NCBI RefSeq assembly: GCF_000737335.2
Contig: NZ_JMCC02000010.1
Span: 107,923-171,922, forward strand
Source of the DNA: Enhygromyxa salina
GTDB taxonomy: Bacteria; Myxococcota_A; Polyangia; Nannocystales; Nannocystaceae
DNA length: 64,000 bases
Reading direction: 5' to 3'
The translations under genes were made by a program, and so were the position numbers. Under the pieces are notes generated by a model. That model was not told the DNA's origin, ran no database searches, and was given only the letters and a program-made list of their open reading frames with translations. Every line of letters begins with the position of its first letter. The first letter of the stretch is position 1. This document shows, piece after piece, positions 22,077 through 30,979 of this stretch.

Positions 22077-23216
22077 TTAGCGTTGAGGCCGTCGGGCGAC
22101 TCGGCTCATGGCGTGGACGATGCCGCTCTGTAGCGTGCTGAAGCTGACGAAGCTGTCGACGTCGGTGCCGATCTCGATGAGCGAGCGGACCACGTCCGGC
22201 CGGATCCCTGTCAGCAGCACCTCCGCCCCGACCAGGCCGGCCGCCCGCGTCGCGCGGGTGATGCCGACGACCGCCTCGAGGTCGATCGATCGGACGCCAG
22301 TGATGTCGAGGATCGCCACCTTCGCGTGCCTGGCGACGATGCCCTGCAGCAGCACCTCGGTCATTTGAGTAGCGCGGTGCGCATCCACGGGCCCGACGAG
22401 CGGCATCACGAGGATCTGATCCGTGATTGGGATGAGCGGCGTGGACAGCTCCTCGACCAGAATCGCCTGGCGCTGGACAGCCTCACGCAGGCGCCAGCGC
22501 TCCTCGTCGAGTCGTCGGCTCTCGGTCGTGTCGCGGACGACACACACGAGCCCCACGAGCTTGCCGCGATGACGCATCACCGACGCCGAGAGCGACGCCG
22601 TGACGACCTCGTTTGTGTCGCCCGACTTGCCCGACTTGTCCGGTCGCGACAGCACCAGCTCGAGCTCGCGCCCGCCGCTGGCGTCGAGGAGTGACTCCAC
22701 TGCGACGCCGGGGAGCGCCTCGGTGAGCGGCTGGCCCAGCAGGTCCTCGCTTGGGCGGCCAACGAGCGTGCTGGTGGCTCCGTTCGCTGTCGCAATGATC
22801 CCTTCCGGATCCGCGACGATCACCGCGTCCGTCATTGACTCGATGATATTGGTGACATAGTCGCGGGAGACGGTGGATGACGACAGCTCTTCGCCCAACA
22901 TGTTGAGGCCAGCAGCCATCCCGTCAAACACATCATTCGAGTCACTGATCGTAGCTTTGCGGGCGTAGTCGAATGACACGAGGGCGACGACCACCTCGAG
23001 CAATTCCTCGAGTCGCTGCTCCGCTGCGACGCGCAAGGCACGCTCTGCGCGGGCTGTGTCACGGATTTGCTGGGACACCGCGAGCAGCTCCGCGATCGGG
23101 TCGCCCTGGGTCGGGTCAGGCGGCGTGGCGACGCCGTGCCCGCTCTCCAACAGGGCTTCGAGCAGATTGTCCCGGATCGTCTCGATCCTTGGATCTTCAC
23201 CCTCGAGCACAGTCAT
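22077..23216 (-). CDS. PAS-STAS regulator (RsbR-like)
   Basis: A 379-residue signalling protein. Residues about 1-110 are helical, a PAS domain follows (IIESMTDAVIVADPEGIIATA and VVRDTTESRRLDEERWRL), and a C-terminal STAS domain includes PLVGPVDAHRATQM, KVAILDITGVRSID and ATRAAGLVGAEVLLTG. This order matches RsbR-type stressosome components and STAS anti-anti-sigma partners, acting in the cytoplasm in partner-switching pathways. The STAS segment DITGVRSID has a Thr where the phosphorylated residue is usual. It lies 71 bp after the small protein at 23288 on the same strand, so the two may be one operon. No sigma factor or kinase is adjacent. Confidence 0.85.
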   Translation of the reverse strand: MTVLEGEDPRIETIRDNLLEALLESGHGVATPPDPTQGDPIAELLAVSQQIRDTARAERALRVAAEQRLEELLEVVVALVSFDYARKATISDSNDVFDGMAAGLNMLGEELSSSTVSRDYVTNIIESMTDAVIVADPEGIIATANGATSTLVGRPSEDLLGQPLTEALPGVAVESLLDASGGRELELVLSRPDKSGKSGDTNEVVTASLSASVMRHRGKLVGLVCVVRDTTESRRLDEERWRLREAVQRQAILVEELSTPLIPITDQILVMPLVGPVDAHRATQMTEVLLQGIVARHAKVAILDITGVRSIDLEAVVGITRATRAAGLVGAEVLLTGIRPDVVRSLIEIGTDVDSFVSFSTLQSGIVHAMSRVARRPQR

Positions 23217-23287
23217 TCTAGGAGTCCGTGGTGCGATGCATCGGCGGAGAGGCCAAGCGAGGGGGCGTGAGGCATTGCACCATGGGC

Positions 23288-23671
23288 CTAGCCGCCGAAA
23301 CTCTCGAGCCACGCGATTGCCTCGGTGTCCGAGCGAAAGAACCGGGTTGGCGTGTCACGGCTGCCGTACACCGCGAGGAAGATGTTTCCAATGATCCGTG
23401 CAATCGGGGGCCCGCCGATCAGCGCGAGCGCTAGAAAAGCCTTGGACTCCGCATAGTGCTGCCTTGCTGCGTGATCGACTGACTTGGCTCCGGCGATGTC
23501 GACGAGGATCCCGATCTGCTTACCCTGCGCCAGGGCGAGCTGGGCCACGACGTTCTCCTTCGCTTCCTCGAGTCCACACTCGGCCCCAGCAGCGTAGACG
23601 AAGCGCAAGATGCCGTGCTCCTCGTCCAGCCAGGTCACGCCCGTCTTGGTTTTGACTTGCTGCGCTGCCAT
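23288..23671 (-). CDS. Small STAS/SpoIIAA-like protein (127 aa)
   Basis: A 127-residue protein starting at ATG 23671 behind GGAG at good spacing. It has hydrophobic strands (GILRFVYAAG, IGILVDIAGAKSVD) and a C-terminal helix (FFRSDTEAIAWLESF), resembling the SpoIIAA-like proteins that carry a STAS-like alpha/beta fold. The family call is by shape rather than a diagnostic motif. Its neighbour downstream on the same strand is a PAS-STAS regulator, so a role in the same signalling is plausible. No membrane or signal sequence is seen. Confidence 0.7.
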   Translation of the reverse strand: MAAQQVKTKTGVTWLDEEHGILRFVYAAGAECGLEEAKENVVAQLALAQGKQIGILVDIAGAKSVDHAARQHYAESKAFLALALIGGPPIARIIGNIFLAVYGSRDTPTRFFRSDTEAIAWLESFGG

Positions 23672-23844
23672 GTCGACTCCGTCTCGCTTTGACCTGTTCA
23701 CGGCGCATCGGCCCGACGCACGCCGCGGGTGGAACACACGTGGCGATCCTACGGCCTGGTCATCCACGCGGGCAAGCCCCTGCCGCCCGAGAGTATGTGT
23801 GTCGCGTATCGTGGCTTACCTTCCTTCGTTGGGGGTCACGGACC

Positions 23845-26322
23845 CTACTCGACCGGGATGCAGGCCTCGACTTCGACGGTGTCGGAGTTGTTGTTCGAGA
23901 AGCACTCCAGCGTGGTCTGGCCGCCCATCCCGTCGTCGTTGGTGACCATCGTGATCTCGCCGTCGATCTCATTGTCGATCGCGCAAGACACCTCGCGACA
24001 CTCGTCGACGGGCACGGGCTCTTGGGTGTAGGCCACGCACAAGATCACGCCCTGCATCGGATCGCCAAGGTAGAAGGTTGCAGGCAGCGTCGAGCCAACG
24101 GCCTTCTTGCCGCGGTTGCAGACCGTGCCAGTCAGCAGGGTCTGGCCGTCTTCGATCGAGCAGGTCGCGTCATCGAGGGCGCCCGTGATGTCGGGCAGGG
24201 CCTCGGGGGGCGTGTCGCCCTGGCGGTTCTGGCGATAGTTGTTGAGCTCGGGATCCAGGTAATTCTGCGACAGGCCCCAGCTCGCAGCGTCGGGGACGCT
24301 CAGATCGTCGTTGACGTTGGTGATCGAGTAGGCGTGCTGGTTCCACAGGTTGCGCGACGAGGCCCAGCGATCCAGGCGATCGCGGAGCACCCGAACACCG
24401 GTCAGCGCGATGCCCATGGGGTGGGTCGCCCGGCAGGTGTTGGCGCCCGCGCCAGGGGTGTTGGGCAGCGGCGGGGTGCAGGCGTGGCCGGCAAGGCACT
24501 CGCTGTCGTCAACGCAGCGACAAAAGCCCGCGTCGCAGCTGCCCGAGGTGCAGTCGTCGTTGTCTTCGCAGCGCACGCCCACGTGGATCGGGTCGATCGT
24601 TGGACACGCGACGTTGCAGTTGGAGTTGCTGCCGATCAGGATCTCGGTGTTGTCGTCGTTGTCGGGGTCGGCGACGATCGGGTTCTCGTACCAGGTGCAG
24701 GAGGTCCGCGCGGCCGAGTACAGGACCTCGCCGGTGCTGCCCTCGTAGACCCGCACGAAGCACTCGTCGCCGTAGATCGCCTCGGCCTCGCCGTCGCCCT
24801 CGAAGTCGAAGATCGACGAGCCGGTGGTGGCCGAGCTCAGATCCTGGCTGGGCTTGGACCACCGCACCCACGGCCCGGCGCAGCTGGGATCGTTGCCGTC
24901 ACAGTCCAGGTCGAACACGCGATAAAAATTGCCGCCGGCCGAGGCGATCTCGGGGCGGCCGTCGTTGTCGAAGTCGCCGATCGTGGGGGGGCCGCCGCCG
25001 ACGATCGTGCCGCCGTCCGTGGTGGACAGCAGCTGCGTGCCGTCGAGGGCGTGAAGCGAGACCACCCCGCCACCCACCGTCACGATCTCGGCGTAGCCAT
25101 CGAGCACCAGTGGGTTCCACTCGCCCGGCTGCAGGCCGGGGCTGCCAAAGTCCGCGAACGCATAGTGGCGCCCGCCGGGCCCGCCCGGGGCCTTGTACTC
25201 CCACGTGCTGGTGCCCATGTTCCACGCGTACACGTCGTCGGCGATCAGATCGGGGATGAAGTCGTGATCGAGATCGCCAACGACCGAGATCGTCCCCGCA
25301 CCCGCGCTGGGCATGACCTGGCCGGGGTTGAGCCGGGTGCCGGTGACGCCGTCGTAGACCTCGCTGCCGCTGATGACCTCGGGCTCGCCGTCGCCGTCGA
25401 GATCGTGGATCGACGGGCCATCCCAGCGGCTGACGACTGACAGGTCCGACTGCCCGTCGCTGGTCCACATGGTCACGTAGCGCTGCTGCTGTTGATCCCA
25501 CGTGAACGCCACGAGCCCAGTGACGGCGCGCTGGGTGACGATCTCGGGGCGGCCATCGCCATCGAGATCCGCGATCGCGGGGGGCGAGGCCGCGACGACC
25601 GGGTTCATCGGATCATGGATGCTGTCGACGAGGCTGCAGTTGTCGCCGTTGAGCACGCGGATGACCCCGTGGTAGGCCGGGTTCGATCCCCAGCCAGCCT
25701 CGGCGCCGCCGTCGGTGTAGTTGTAGGTCACGATCACGATCTCGCCCGCGAACCCGCTGTCGTAGGGCAGCTCGGCGACGAGCGGGGTCGTGAGCACGCT
25801 GGCGTGATCTGGAAACGGATCGTTGGGTCCCGGCGTCGTCCACTCGCACTGCACGTCGGGCTCGAACAGGCCGATCACGATCGGCTCTTCGCACTCGGGA
25901 TTGGACGGCCCAAACGGCCCGGTGCCGAACGGAATGCACACGCCGGGCTCTTCGCCCTCGGGCAGACAATCGGGCGCGTCGCAGCAGTAGGTGTCGCCGC
26001 TGCAGTCGTCGTGGGTCTCGCACGGGCCCTCGCCTGGGGCGCAGGCTCCATCGACGCAGTGCAGCTCGTCGGGGCAGTCGCTGCTGGCTTCGCACGGCGC
26101 CCCGCCTGGGTCACCGTCGCCGTCCCCCGTGTCGCCGTCGCCGTCGCCGGTGATCATGGTGTCGCCGGACTCTTCGTCGTTGGACTCGGTCCCCGCGGTG
26201 GTCAGGCCGGTCTCTTCGCCGCCGAGGGTGGCACGTGCACTGTCGTCCCCACATCCGCCGACGCCGAGCGTCAGCAGTGAAACGGGGATCGAGGCGCGAA
26301 GCAATTGGCGCGAGCGAGTCAT
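23845..26322 (-). CDS. FG-GAP/VCBS-repeat surface lipoprotein
   Basis: An 825-residue lipoprotein. The signal peptide ends in the lipobox LTLGVGGC. It is followed by an acidic linker with GDGDGD and Cys-rich stretches (CETHDDCSGDTYCC). The body shows FG-GAP-like blades with calcium-binding DxDxDG loops: IADLDGDGRPEIV, IHDLDGDGEPEVI, IGDFDNDGRPEIA and FDFEGDGEAEAIY. This is an integrin-alpha-like beta-propeller. The C-terminal part (ITNVNDDLSVPDAASWG) is less clear. Start at ATG 26322. Such proteins are common at myxobacterial cell surfaces and may bind polysaccharide or mediate contact. It is cotranscribed in direction with the small HTH gene upstream. Confidence 0.9.
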   Translation of the reverse strand: MTRSRQLLRASIPVSLLTLGVGGCGDDSARATLGGEETGLTTAGTESNDEESGDTMITGDGDGDTGDGDGDPGGAPCEASSDCPDELHCVDGACAPGEGPCETHDDCSGDTYCCDAPDCLPEGEEPGVCIPFGTGPFGPSNPECEEPIVIGLFEPDVQCEWTTPGPNDPFPDHASVLTTPLVAELPYDSGFAGEIVIVTYNYTDGGAEAGWGSNPAYHGVIRVLNGDNCSLVDSIHDPMNPVVAASPPAIADLDGDGRPEIVTQRAVTGLVAFTWDQQQQRYVTMWTSDGQSDLSVVSRWDGPSIHDLDGDGEPEVISGSEVYDGVTGTRLNPGQVMPSAGAGTISVVGDLDHDFIPDLIADDVYAWNMGTSTWEYKAPGGPGGRHYAFADFGSPGLQPGEWNPLVLDGYAEIVTVGGGVVSLHALDGTQLLSTTDGGTIVGGGPPTIGDFDNDGRPEIASAGGNFYRVFDLDCDGNDPSCAGPWVRWSKPSQDLSSATTGSSIFDFEGDGEAEAIYGDECFVRVYEGSTGEVLYSAARTSCTWYENPIVADPDNDDNTEILIGSNSNCNVACPTIDPIHVGVRCEDNDDCTSGSCDAGFCRCVDDSECLAGHACTPPLPNTPGAGANTCRATHPMGIALTGVRVLRDRLDRWASSRNLWNQHAYSITNVNDDLSVPDAASWGLSQNYLDPELNNYRQNRQGDTPPEALPDITGALDDATCSIEDGQTLLTGTVCNRGKKAVGSTLPATFYLGDPMQGVILCVAYTQEPVPVDECREVSCAIDNEIDGEITMVTNDDGMGGQTTLECFSNNNSDTVEVEACIPVE

Positions 26323-26378
26323 GACGGCCCAGGGTACTCCCTTCCGAGCCGGCCCGAGGCCCCAGAACCGCGGGGCGC

Positions 26379-26786
26379 TCAGGCACAGGCGGCATAGGCC
26401 GAGGTCGGGTTCATTCGTGAGCGGCCCACGATCCCGGCGCGGGCGGCCAGGCGCAGGCTGAGGTCGTAGAGGTCCCGGCGTTCGTCGCAGCGGGTCTTGA
26501 ACAAGATTCGGTGCATGTGCTTGTGGACGGCGGTCTCGCGGATCCCCAGCCGCCAAGCGATCGCGCCGCAGCTGCGACCAAACAGCACGTGGTGAACGAC
26601 CTGCTCCTCGTACTCGCTCAGCGAGAACGTGGCCACGAGCGCGTCGACCAAGCGGCTGATCAGCTGGCTGGTACGGACCGCGTGCTGGTCTTCCTCGCCA
26701 ACGGGTGGGGGGCAGGCGAGGGTGCGGGCGAGGGGCAGGGGAGCGTCACAGCGGACCGTGGGGTGGAGGCGAGTGGGGGCGTGCAT
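26379..26786 (-). CDS. Small LuxR-type HTH regulator
   Basis: A 135-residue protein whose C-terminal half has a GerE/LuxR-like helix-turn-helix: FSLSEYEEQVVHHVLFGRS, CGAIAWRLGIRETAVHKHM, HRILFKTRCDERRDL. The N-terminal 50 residues are short and Pro-rich, with no receiver domain. Proteins of this kind bind DNA as dimers and regulate neighbours. The start is set at ATG 26786. The frame stays open far upstream, but that part overlaps the DUF2330 gene in another frame. It lies 56 bp before the FG-GAP lipoprotein, which it might control. Confidence 0.65.
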   Translation of the reverse strand: MHAPTRLHPTVRCDAPLPLARTLACPPPVGEEDQHAVRTSQLISRLVDALVATFSLSEYEEQVVHHVLFGRSCGAIAWRLGIRETAVHKHMHRILFKTRCDERRDLYDLSLRLAARAGIVGRSRMNPTSAYAACA

Positions 26787-27001
26787 CGTGCGAACACCAT
26801 GCGTTGGGGACGGGCGAACCGTCAGGGACGGCAGTGCCACCGATCGGTGTGGCCCCCGACCCCGCGGGCGGGGCGGGGCCAGGTCCGCCAAACGGGTCTG
26901 CGGGCCGGGGGGCGGCTGTCTGGGCCGAGCGCGCGGCCAGGCCCGGCGATCGGTCACGCGCGCGAACCGGGCGTCACCGATCGTCACCGCGCGAGCAGCT
27001 G

Positions 27002-28837
27002 TCAGCTGCGCCGACGCGTGAACCCAAGCAGGCCGAGCAGGCCGAGCAGCCCGAGCCCAAGCGGACCACCGCCGCCGCGCCCGCTGTTGCAGGCGCAGCT
27101 CGCCGCGCCGCTGTCCGCTGCGCCAGCCCCGGACTCGCCAGACCCACCCGACCCCGACCCCGACTCGTCGCCCCCCATCGGCTCGCCCGTGCTGCACGGC
27201 GTCTCGAGGTTGTGCCACTGCACGGCCTCGAGGATCTCCGCTTCGTTGTCGACCAGGAGCTGCGTTGGGCCGCTCGCCGGCACCGCTTCGATGCGCAGCG
27301 CCCGGGGCATGTCGGCGATCGTTGGCGAGTCGAACGGCCAGTTCCCGTCGTCCTCGACGCACAGCTGCGCGCTCGACTCGCCGGCACCCTGCGACGGCGA
27401 GATCGTGAGTGGGACCGTGTAGGTCGTCCACGCCAGCCCGGGAAGGACCAGCGCCTCCGTCACGCGTTGCTCGAACACCTCTGGCAGCTCGGGTGCTGGG
27501 TGGAAGGTGGGATCCAGGGTCATCTCATGGGCCGACATCGTCGTGTGCAGGCGCGTCAGCATTGGCCACCGCTCGAGCAGCTCGCCCGCGTGGGCGCCCG
27601 GCATGATGACCCGCTCCTCGAACGCCGCGGCAAACCCCGCGAGGTCCCAGGTGAGCTCGCCGAGCGCCTCGAAGCCCGAATCGATCCCGCCGCCGACCAG
27701 CAGGTCTGGGTTGTAGAGGTACGCGTACCAAAACTGGATCTCGCTGAGCAGCCAGTTTTCGGGTGGCGGCAGGAACTCGCGCATCACCGCCACCAATTGT
27801 GGGCTCGGTACGTCCGGCGACGGCGGCAGCATGCCGAAGTCGTCGAGGGTCTCGAGCAGCTGGTGCTCCTCCATGGACTCCATGCCTTCGGAGGTCCAGT
27901 CCGGTTGGGTGAAGGTCGAGGTTTCGATCCGCTCGCTCGGTCCCGCGTACTCGGTCACGAACGCCTGGCCGCCCGCTTCGTCGACGGCCGTCGACACCAA
28001 CTCGATGTAGGTCGTGAAGTCGAGGTTGGACCAGTCAAACGCCATGGGGTTGAGGACCACGTGCTTGTAGTTGGCCGGGCCCCACCGCTCGTCCCCCAAG
28101 AAGTAGGCGCGGATCCCCATGTCGTCCTTGGCGGCGACGGCGGTCAGGCGGATCGGCACGCAGGGCTCACTCGCAACGAAGCGAAACACGAGCGGTTGGA
28201 TCGCCTCGACGTCGGCGCCCGCCGTCAGCTTGACCCCGGTGATCAAGAAGCCCTCGTCGATGTACTCCTGGATCAGTGGCTCGGCGTTGTCCTCGAACGC
28301 GTAGTCGTTGGCGATGAAGAACTCGATCACCTCGGACGCGGCGCCACCTTGAAGGACCACGACCTCGAACTGGCCAACCACCTCTTCGTACACGACCGAG
28401 GGTTCCTCTGGCTCGTCTGGGTCGTCGGCTGGGACGAAGCTGAGGTTGCCGCTGCCGTTGTTGCTTGGTCGATCGTCCGGGTCCAAGAAGGTGCGGTTCG
28501 TGTCCCACAGGGGGATCGTGGTCGCCGACATCACCCGAAACATCTCTTCGGATCCCAGCGACACCTGGGGCACGGCGGCGACCGGCACCATCCACGCGAA
28601 GCGCTCGGCCGCGCCCGTGTATTGGATGCGGACATGGACCTCCATCTCGTTGCCGTCGCGGATGAACAGGATGTCCTCACCGGTCTGCTCGACCGGCATC
28701 GGGTTCGGTCCGCCGTCGCAGAAGGTCCCGCCGCAGGCCTTGGCCGCGGCCGGGGTCAGGGCGATCGGGAGAGCGAGCGCGACCGCTGGAAGCAGCGAGA
28801 TCGCTGCGCTACGGAGGGTTTTCGTCGTGTTGGTCAT
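27002..28837 (-). CDS. DUF2330 secreted protein with MYXO-CTERM-like tail
   Basis: A 611-residue exported protein. A signal peptide (ISLLPAVALALPIALTPAAA) is followed by the DUF2330 start ACGGTFCDGGPNPMPVEQTG, typical of this domain, and by RFAWMVPVAAVPQVSLG. The C-terminus has a Gly/Ser-rich acidic spacer, a Cys pair (SCACNS), a Gly/Leu helix (GLGLLGLLGLLGF) and TRRRS, matching the MYXO-CTERM sorting pattern: Cys, hydrophobic helix and basic end. It would be anchored or processed at the outer envelope. A paralogue lies at 58881-60662. No other function is known for DUF2330. Confidence 0.9.
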   Translation of the reverse strand: MTNTTKTLRSAAISLLPAVALALPIALTPAAAKACGGTFCDGGPNPMPVEQTGEDILFIRDGNEMEVHVRIQYTGAAERFAWMVPVAAVPQVSLGSEEMFRVMSATTIPLWDTNRTFLDPDDRPSNNGSGNLSFVPADDPDEPEEPSVVYEEVVGQFEVVVLQGGAASEVIEFFIANDYAFEDNAEPLIQEYIDEGFLITGVKLTAGADVEAIQPLVFRFVASEPCVPIRLTAVAAKDDMGIRAYFLGDERWGPANYKHVVLNPMAFDWSNLDFTTYIELVSTAVDEAGGQAFVTEYAGPSERIETSTFTQPDWTSEGMESMEEHQLLETLDDFGMLPPSPDVPSPQLVAVMREFLPPPENWLLSEIQFWYAYLYNPDLLVGGGIDSGFEALGELTWDLAGFAAAFEERVIMPGAHAGELLERWPMLTRLHTTMSAHEMTLDPTFHPAPELPEVFEQRVTEALVLPGLAWTTYTVPLTISPSQGAGESSAQLCVEDDGNWPFDSPTIADMPRALRIEAVPASGPTQLLVDNEAEILEAVQWHNLETPCSTGEPMGGDESGSGSGGSGESGAGAADSGAASCACNSGRGGGGPLGLGLLGLLGLLGFTRRRS

Positions 28838-28960
28838 GCCAGGCTCACTTCATACCAAAGTTACTTTTGGCGGTAAAGGTAGTTTGTGTGAGCTGCGCGA
28901 TTTTGACCAGGGCGACCCGCGTGGGCCGGGGCGAGTTCGGGTCGACTACCATGCCCGTGA

Positions 28961-29497
28961 ATGGCCCTCTCGGCGACGATTCGACGGTTCTCGATCACCC
29001 TGTCCGACAGCGATCGGGGGGTCTACGAGTCCCTGGATCTGCGGGTCGCCCAGCACCCCTCGGAGAGCGAGCGCTACCTGGTCGCGCGGGTGCTCGCGCG
29101 GCTGCTGCAGCACGACGAAGGGCTCGAGTTTGGCAAGGGCGTGTCAGCCGGCGACGAACCGGCGCTGCTGCAGCACGACCTTCAGGGCGTGGTCACCAGC
29201 TGGATCGAGGTTGGCTCGCCCTCGACCGCGCGCCTGCACAAGGCCAGCAAGACCGGCGCGCGCGTGGTCGTATACACCTGGAAGGGCGGCGAGGCGCTCG
29301 CGGCCGAGGCGGCGGGCACCGTCCACCGGGCCGAGGCGCTCGAGCTCTATGCCTTGGATCAAGCATTCTTGGACGCGGTCGCGGACGGGCTCGATCGCAA
29401 CAACACTTGGTCGCTGGCGGTGGCCGGGGGCTCGCTGTATCTGGAGGTCGCCGGGAACGTGCATCAGGGCACGGTCGAGCGAATTGTGCCGGCCTGA
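28961..29497 (+). CDS. yaeQ: YaeQ family protein
   Basis: A 178-residue protein matching YaeQ throughout: ATIRRFSITLSDSDRGVYE, HPSESERYLVARVLARLL, LEFGKGVSAGDEPALLQHD, and WIEVGSPSTARLHKASKTG. YaeQ folds like a PD-(D/E)xK nuclease but its cellular role is unsettled; in enterobacteria it was linked to suppression of rfaH mutants. Length is normal. It begins at ATG 28961 and lies divergently from the DUF2330 gene at 27002 with 123 bp between them. Nothing unusual is seen. Confidence 0.95.
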   Translation: MALSATIRRFSITLSDSDRGVYESLDLRVAQHPSESERYLVARVLARLLQHDEGLEFGKGVSAGDEPALLQHDLQGVVTSWIEVGSPSTARLHKASKTGARVVVYTWKGGEALAAEAAGTVHRAEALELYALDQAFLDAVADGLDRNNTWSLAVAGGSLYLEVAGNVHQGTVERIVPA

Positions 29498-29500
29498 TCT

Positions 29501-29647
29501 TCAGCCGTCACACATGTTGATCGACCCGAGCGCGGCAGGCTCGCCGGTCGAGTCGTGCCCAATCTCGATCACCGCTCGATCGCCGCAAGCCGTGAGGGCC
29601 AACCCCATCGAGATTGCTCGACCCAGCTTGGGTATTTCAGATTGCAC
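29501..29647 (-). CDS. Possible tiny lipoprotein (35-48 aa)
   Basis: A short minus-strand frame ending at 29501 reads MGLALTACGDRAVIEIGHDS from ATG 29608 (36 codons), or 49 codons from GTG 29647. The segment LALTACGD looks like a lipobox with the mature protein starting at Cys, and STGEPAAL is the type of tail found in other lipoproteins here. The hydrophobic h-region is short. It is convergent with yaeQ, ending 4 bp from its stop. It could also be the leftover of a longer gene. Below the size that codon statistics can support. Confidence 0.35.
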   Translation of the reverse strand: MQSEIPKLGRAISMGLALTACGDRAVIEIGHDSTGEPAALGSINMCDG

Positions 29648-29665
29648 GATCGGGTCCCCCCGTGA

Positions 29666-30145
29666 TCAGTCGACGAATTGCCCCACCCAGCGCCACTGCA
29701 GCGCCGCGCCGCCCTGGGATCCAGGCGCGCCCGTCACCGCAATGCGAAACGCGGCCCCCGTAGCGAACCTACCCACGCTGAACCCCAGCAGCGCGCTCGC
29801 GGCCGCGGGCATGTAGGGCATGTGGCCGACCACGAGCACGTCGGCGTTGGCCGGCAAGCTTGCCAGCGCCCCAAACAGCGCGTGCGGCCGGCTGTCTGGG
29901 TAGACGTCGTCGCGCGCCTCGACCACGCCGGCGAACCCGAGCGCGCCGACGATCAGCTCTGAAGTTTGGATCGCTCGCACGAGCGGGCTGGACCACGCGT
30001 GGGTCGGTGCCACGCCGCGCTCTGCCAGCGCACGGCCCGTCGCGCGGGCCTCGTTGCGCCCAGTGGCCGACAGGCAGCGGCCGTCGTCACCAAGGTTGTT
30101 GTTGGGCGCGAGCGCATCACCGTGGCGGACGAGGGTCAGGAACAT
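29666..30145 (-). CDS. sixA: SixA-type histidine phosphatase
   Basis: A 159-residue phosphoglycerate-mutase-like phosphatase. The catalytic RHG is at residues 7-9 (LTLVRHGDA), followed by LSATGRNEARATGRALAERG, SSPLVRAIQTSEL and VLVVGHMPYMP with the second catalytic His. SixA removes phosphate from the histidine of HPt/phosphorelay proteins in enterobacteria; the short length matches. In myxobacteria the target is not known, and a general phosphatase is possible. Start at ATG 30145. No other phosphorelay gene is next to it. Confidence 0.88.
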   Translation of the reverse strand: MFLTLVRHGDALAPNNNLGDDGRCLSATGRNEARATGRALAERGVAPTHAWSSPLVRAIQTSELIVGALGFAGVVEARDDVYPDSRPHALFGALASLPANADVLVVGHMPYMPAAASALLGFSVGRFATGAAFRIAVTGAPGSQGGAALQWRWVGQFVD

Positions 30146-30263
30146 GAGCGGCGCCGATCATACACGCGAGGCGCCCCGGAGAGGGGGAGCGTGAGTGGCG
30201 CTCCCTGTTGCGCCAGGCTGAATCTGCGCTGGCCCTGGTCGATCGCCGATCGCCTGGATATGG

Positions 30264-30905
30264 TTGGCCACGGTGGCGCTGCTCCGACAACGAACGCCAA
30301 AGCCGACGGCCGCTCGCGCCCACGTGGTCGCGAGCTTTTATCTGGCGCTCGCGATCGCGGGGTTCATGTGGCACGCGATCAGCCAAGAGAACAACGACTT
30401 CTGGCGTGATGCTGGGGTCGGCTACATCGAGCTGCTGTGGACACCGCTGCTGGGGGTCGCGTTTGGGTTGCTGGCCGTCGTCGGGTTTCGAGTGTTCGAG
30501 CGCCGCTGGTCGTGGCTGCCGGCCTTGCACCGCGAGTTTCGGGCGATCTTGGGCCGGCCCTCGGGGACCGAGCTGTTGTTGTTGGCCTCGGCCAGCGCGA
30601 TCGGTGAAGAGATCTTCTTTCGTGGTGCCATGCTCGACGCGTGGGGCCCATGGCTGAGCAGCCTGGTGTTCGCGCTGATCCACGTGCCGGCGCGCCGCGA
30701 GCTGTGGCCGTGGACCCTCTCGGCCGGTTTGTTGGGGCTGTGTCTGGCCGGGCTGACCCTGTGGACGGGCAACCTTGGGGCTGCGGTCGCGGCTCACTTC
30801 GTGATCAACCTGATCAACCTCGCCTACATCACGCGCCGGGCCCCAGCGATCGCGGTACGTCGGCCGATCCGGCCAGCGGTCGCAGGTGGGCGCGCGCGCG
30901 GTTGA
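30264..30905 (+). CDS. CPBP-family intramembrane metalloprotease
   Basis: A 213-residue integral membrane protein with about six hydrophobic segments. It has the CPBP/CAAX-protease motif EEIFFRG near residues 115-121 and the later FALIHVP and AAHFVINLIN His motifs that complete the metal site. These proteases cleave within or near the membrane; some process bacteriocins or act in immunity, but no linked bacteriocin is visible. The start is uncertain: TTG at 30264 or GTG at 30273 fit the frame, and ATG codons are not available nearby. A terminator overlaps its stop codon. Confidence 0.85.
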   Translation: MATVALLRQRTPKPTAARAHVVASFYLALAIAGFMWHAISQENNDFWRDAGVGYIELLWTPLLGVAFGLLAVVGFRVFERRWSWLPALHREFRAILGRPSGTELLLLASASAIGEEIFFRGAMLDAWGPWLSSLVFALIHVPARRELWPWTLSAGLLGLCLAGLTLWTGNLGAAVAAHFVINLINLAYITRRAPAIAVRRPIRPAVAGGRARG

Positions 30906-30946
30906 GGCCGCCCGAAGGCTCAACCGCGCGAGTTCGCGGCTTTTTT
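30895..30946 (+). terminator. Terminator overlapping the CPBP protease stop codon
   Basis: A perfect 12-bp inverted repeat (CGCGCGGTTGAG at 30895-30906, CTCAACCGCGCG at 30919-30930) can refold with CCGCG/CGCGG (30924-30928 with 30935-30939), which sits directly before six T at 30941-30946. The two stems are mutually exclusive, so it may behave as a simple terminator or a weak attenuator. Confidence 0.7.
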
Positions 30947-30979
30947 GGTGTCTGCGCGCGGTGATGTCACACCGAGCCC

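Noticed and set aside
26705..28876. Long plus-strand open frame opposite the DUF2330 gene
   Set aside because: It mirrors a well-supported minus-strand gene with signal peptide and family motifs; its own translation has no domain and high Arg/Pro bias typical of antisense GC-rich frames.
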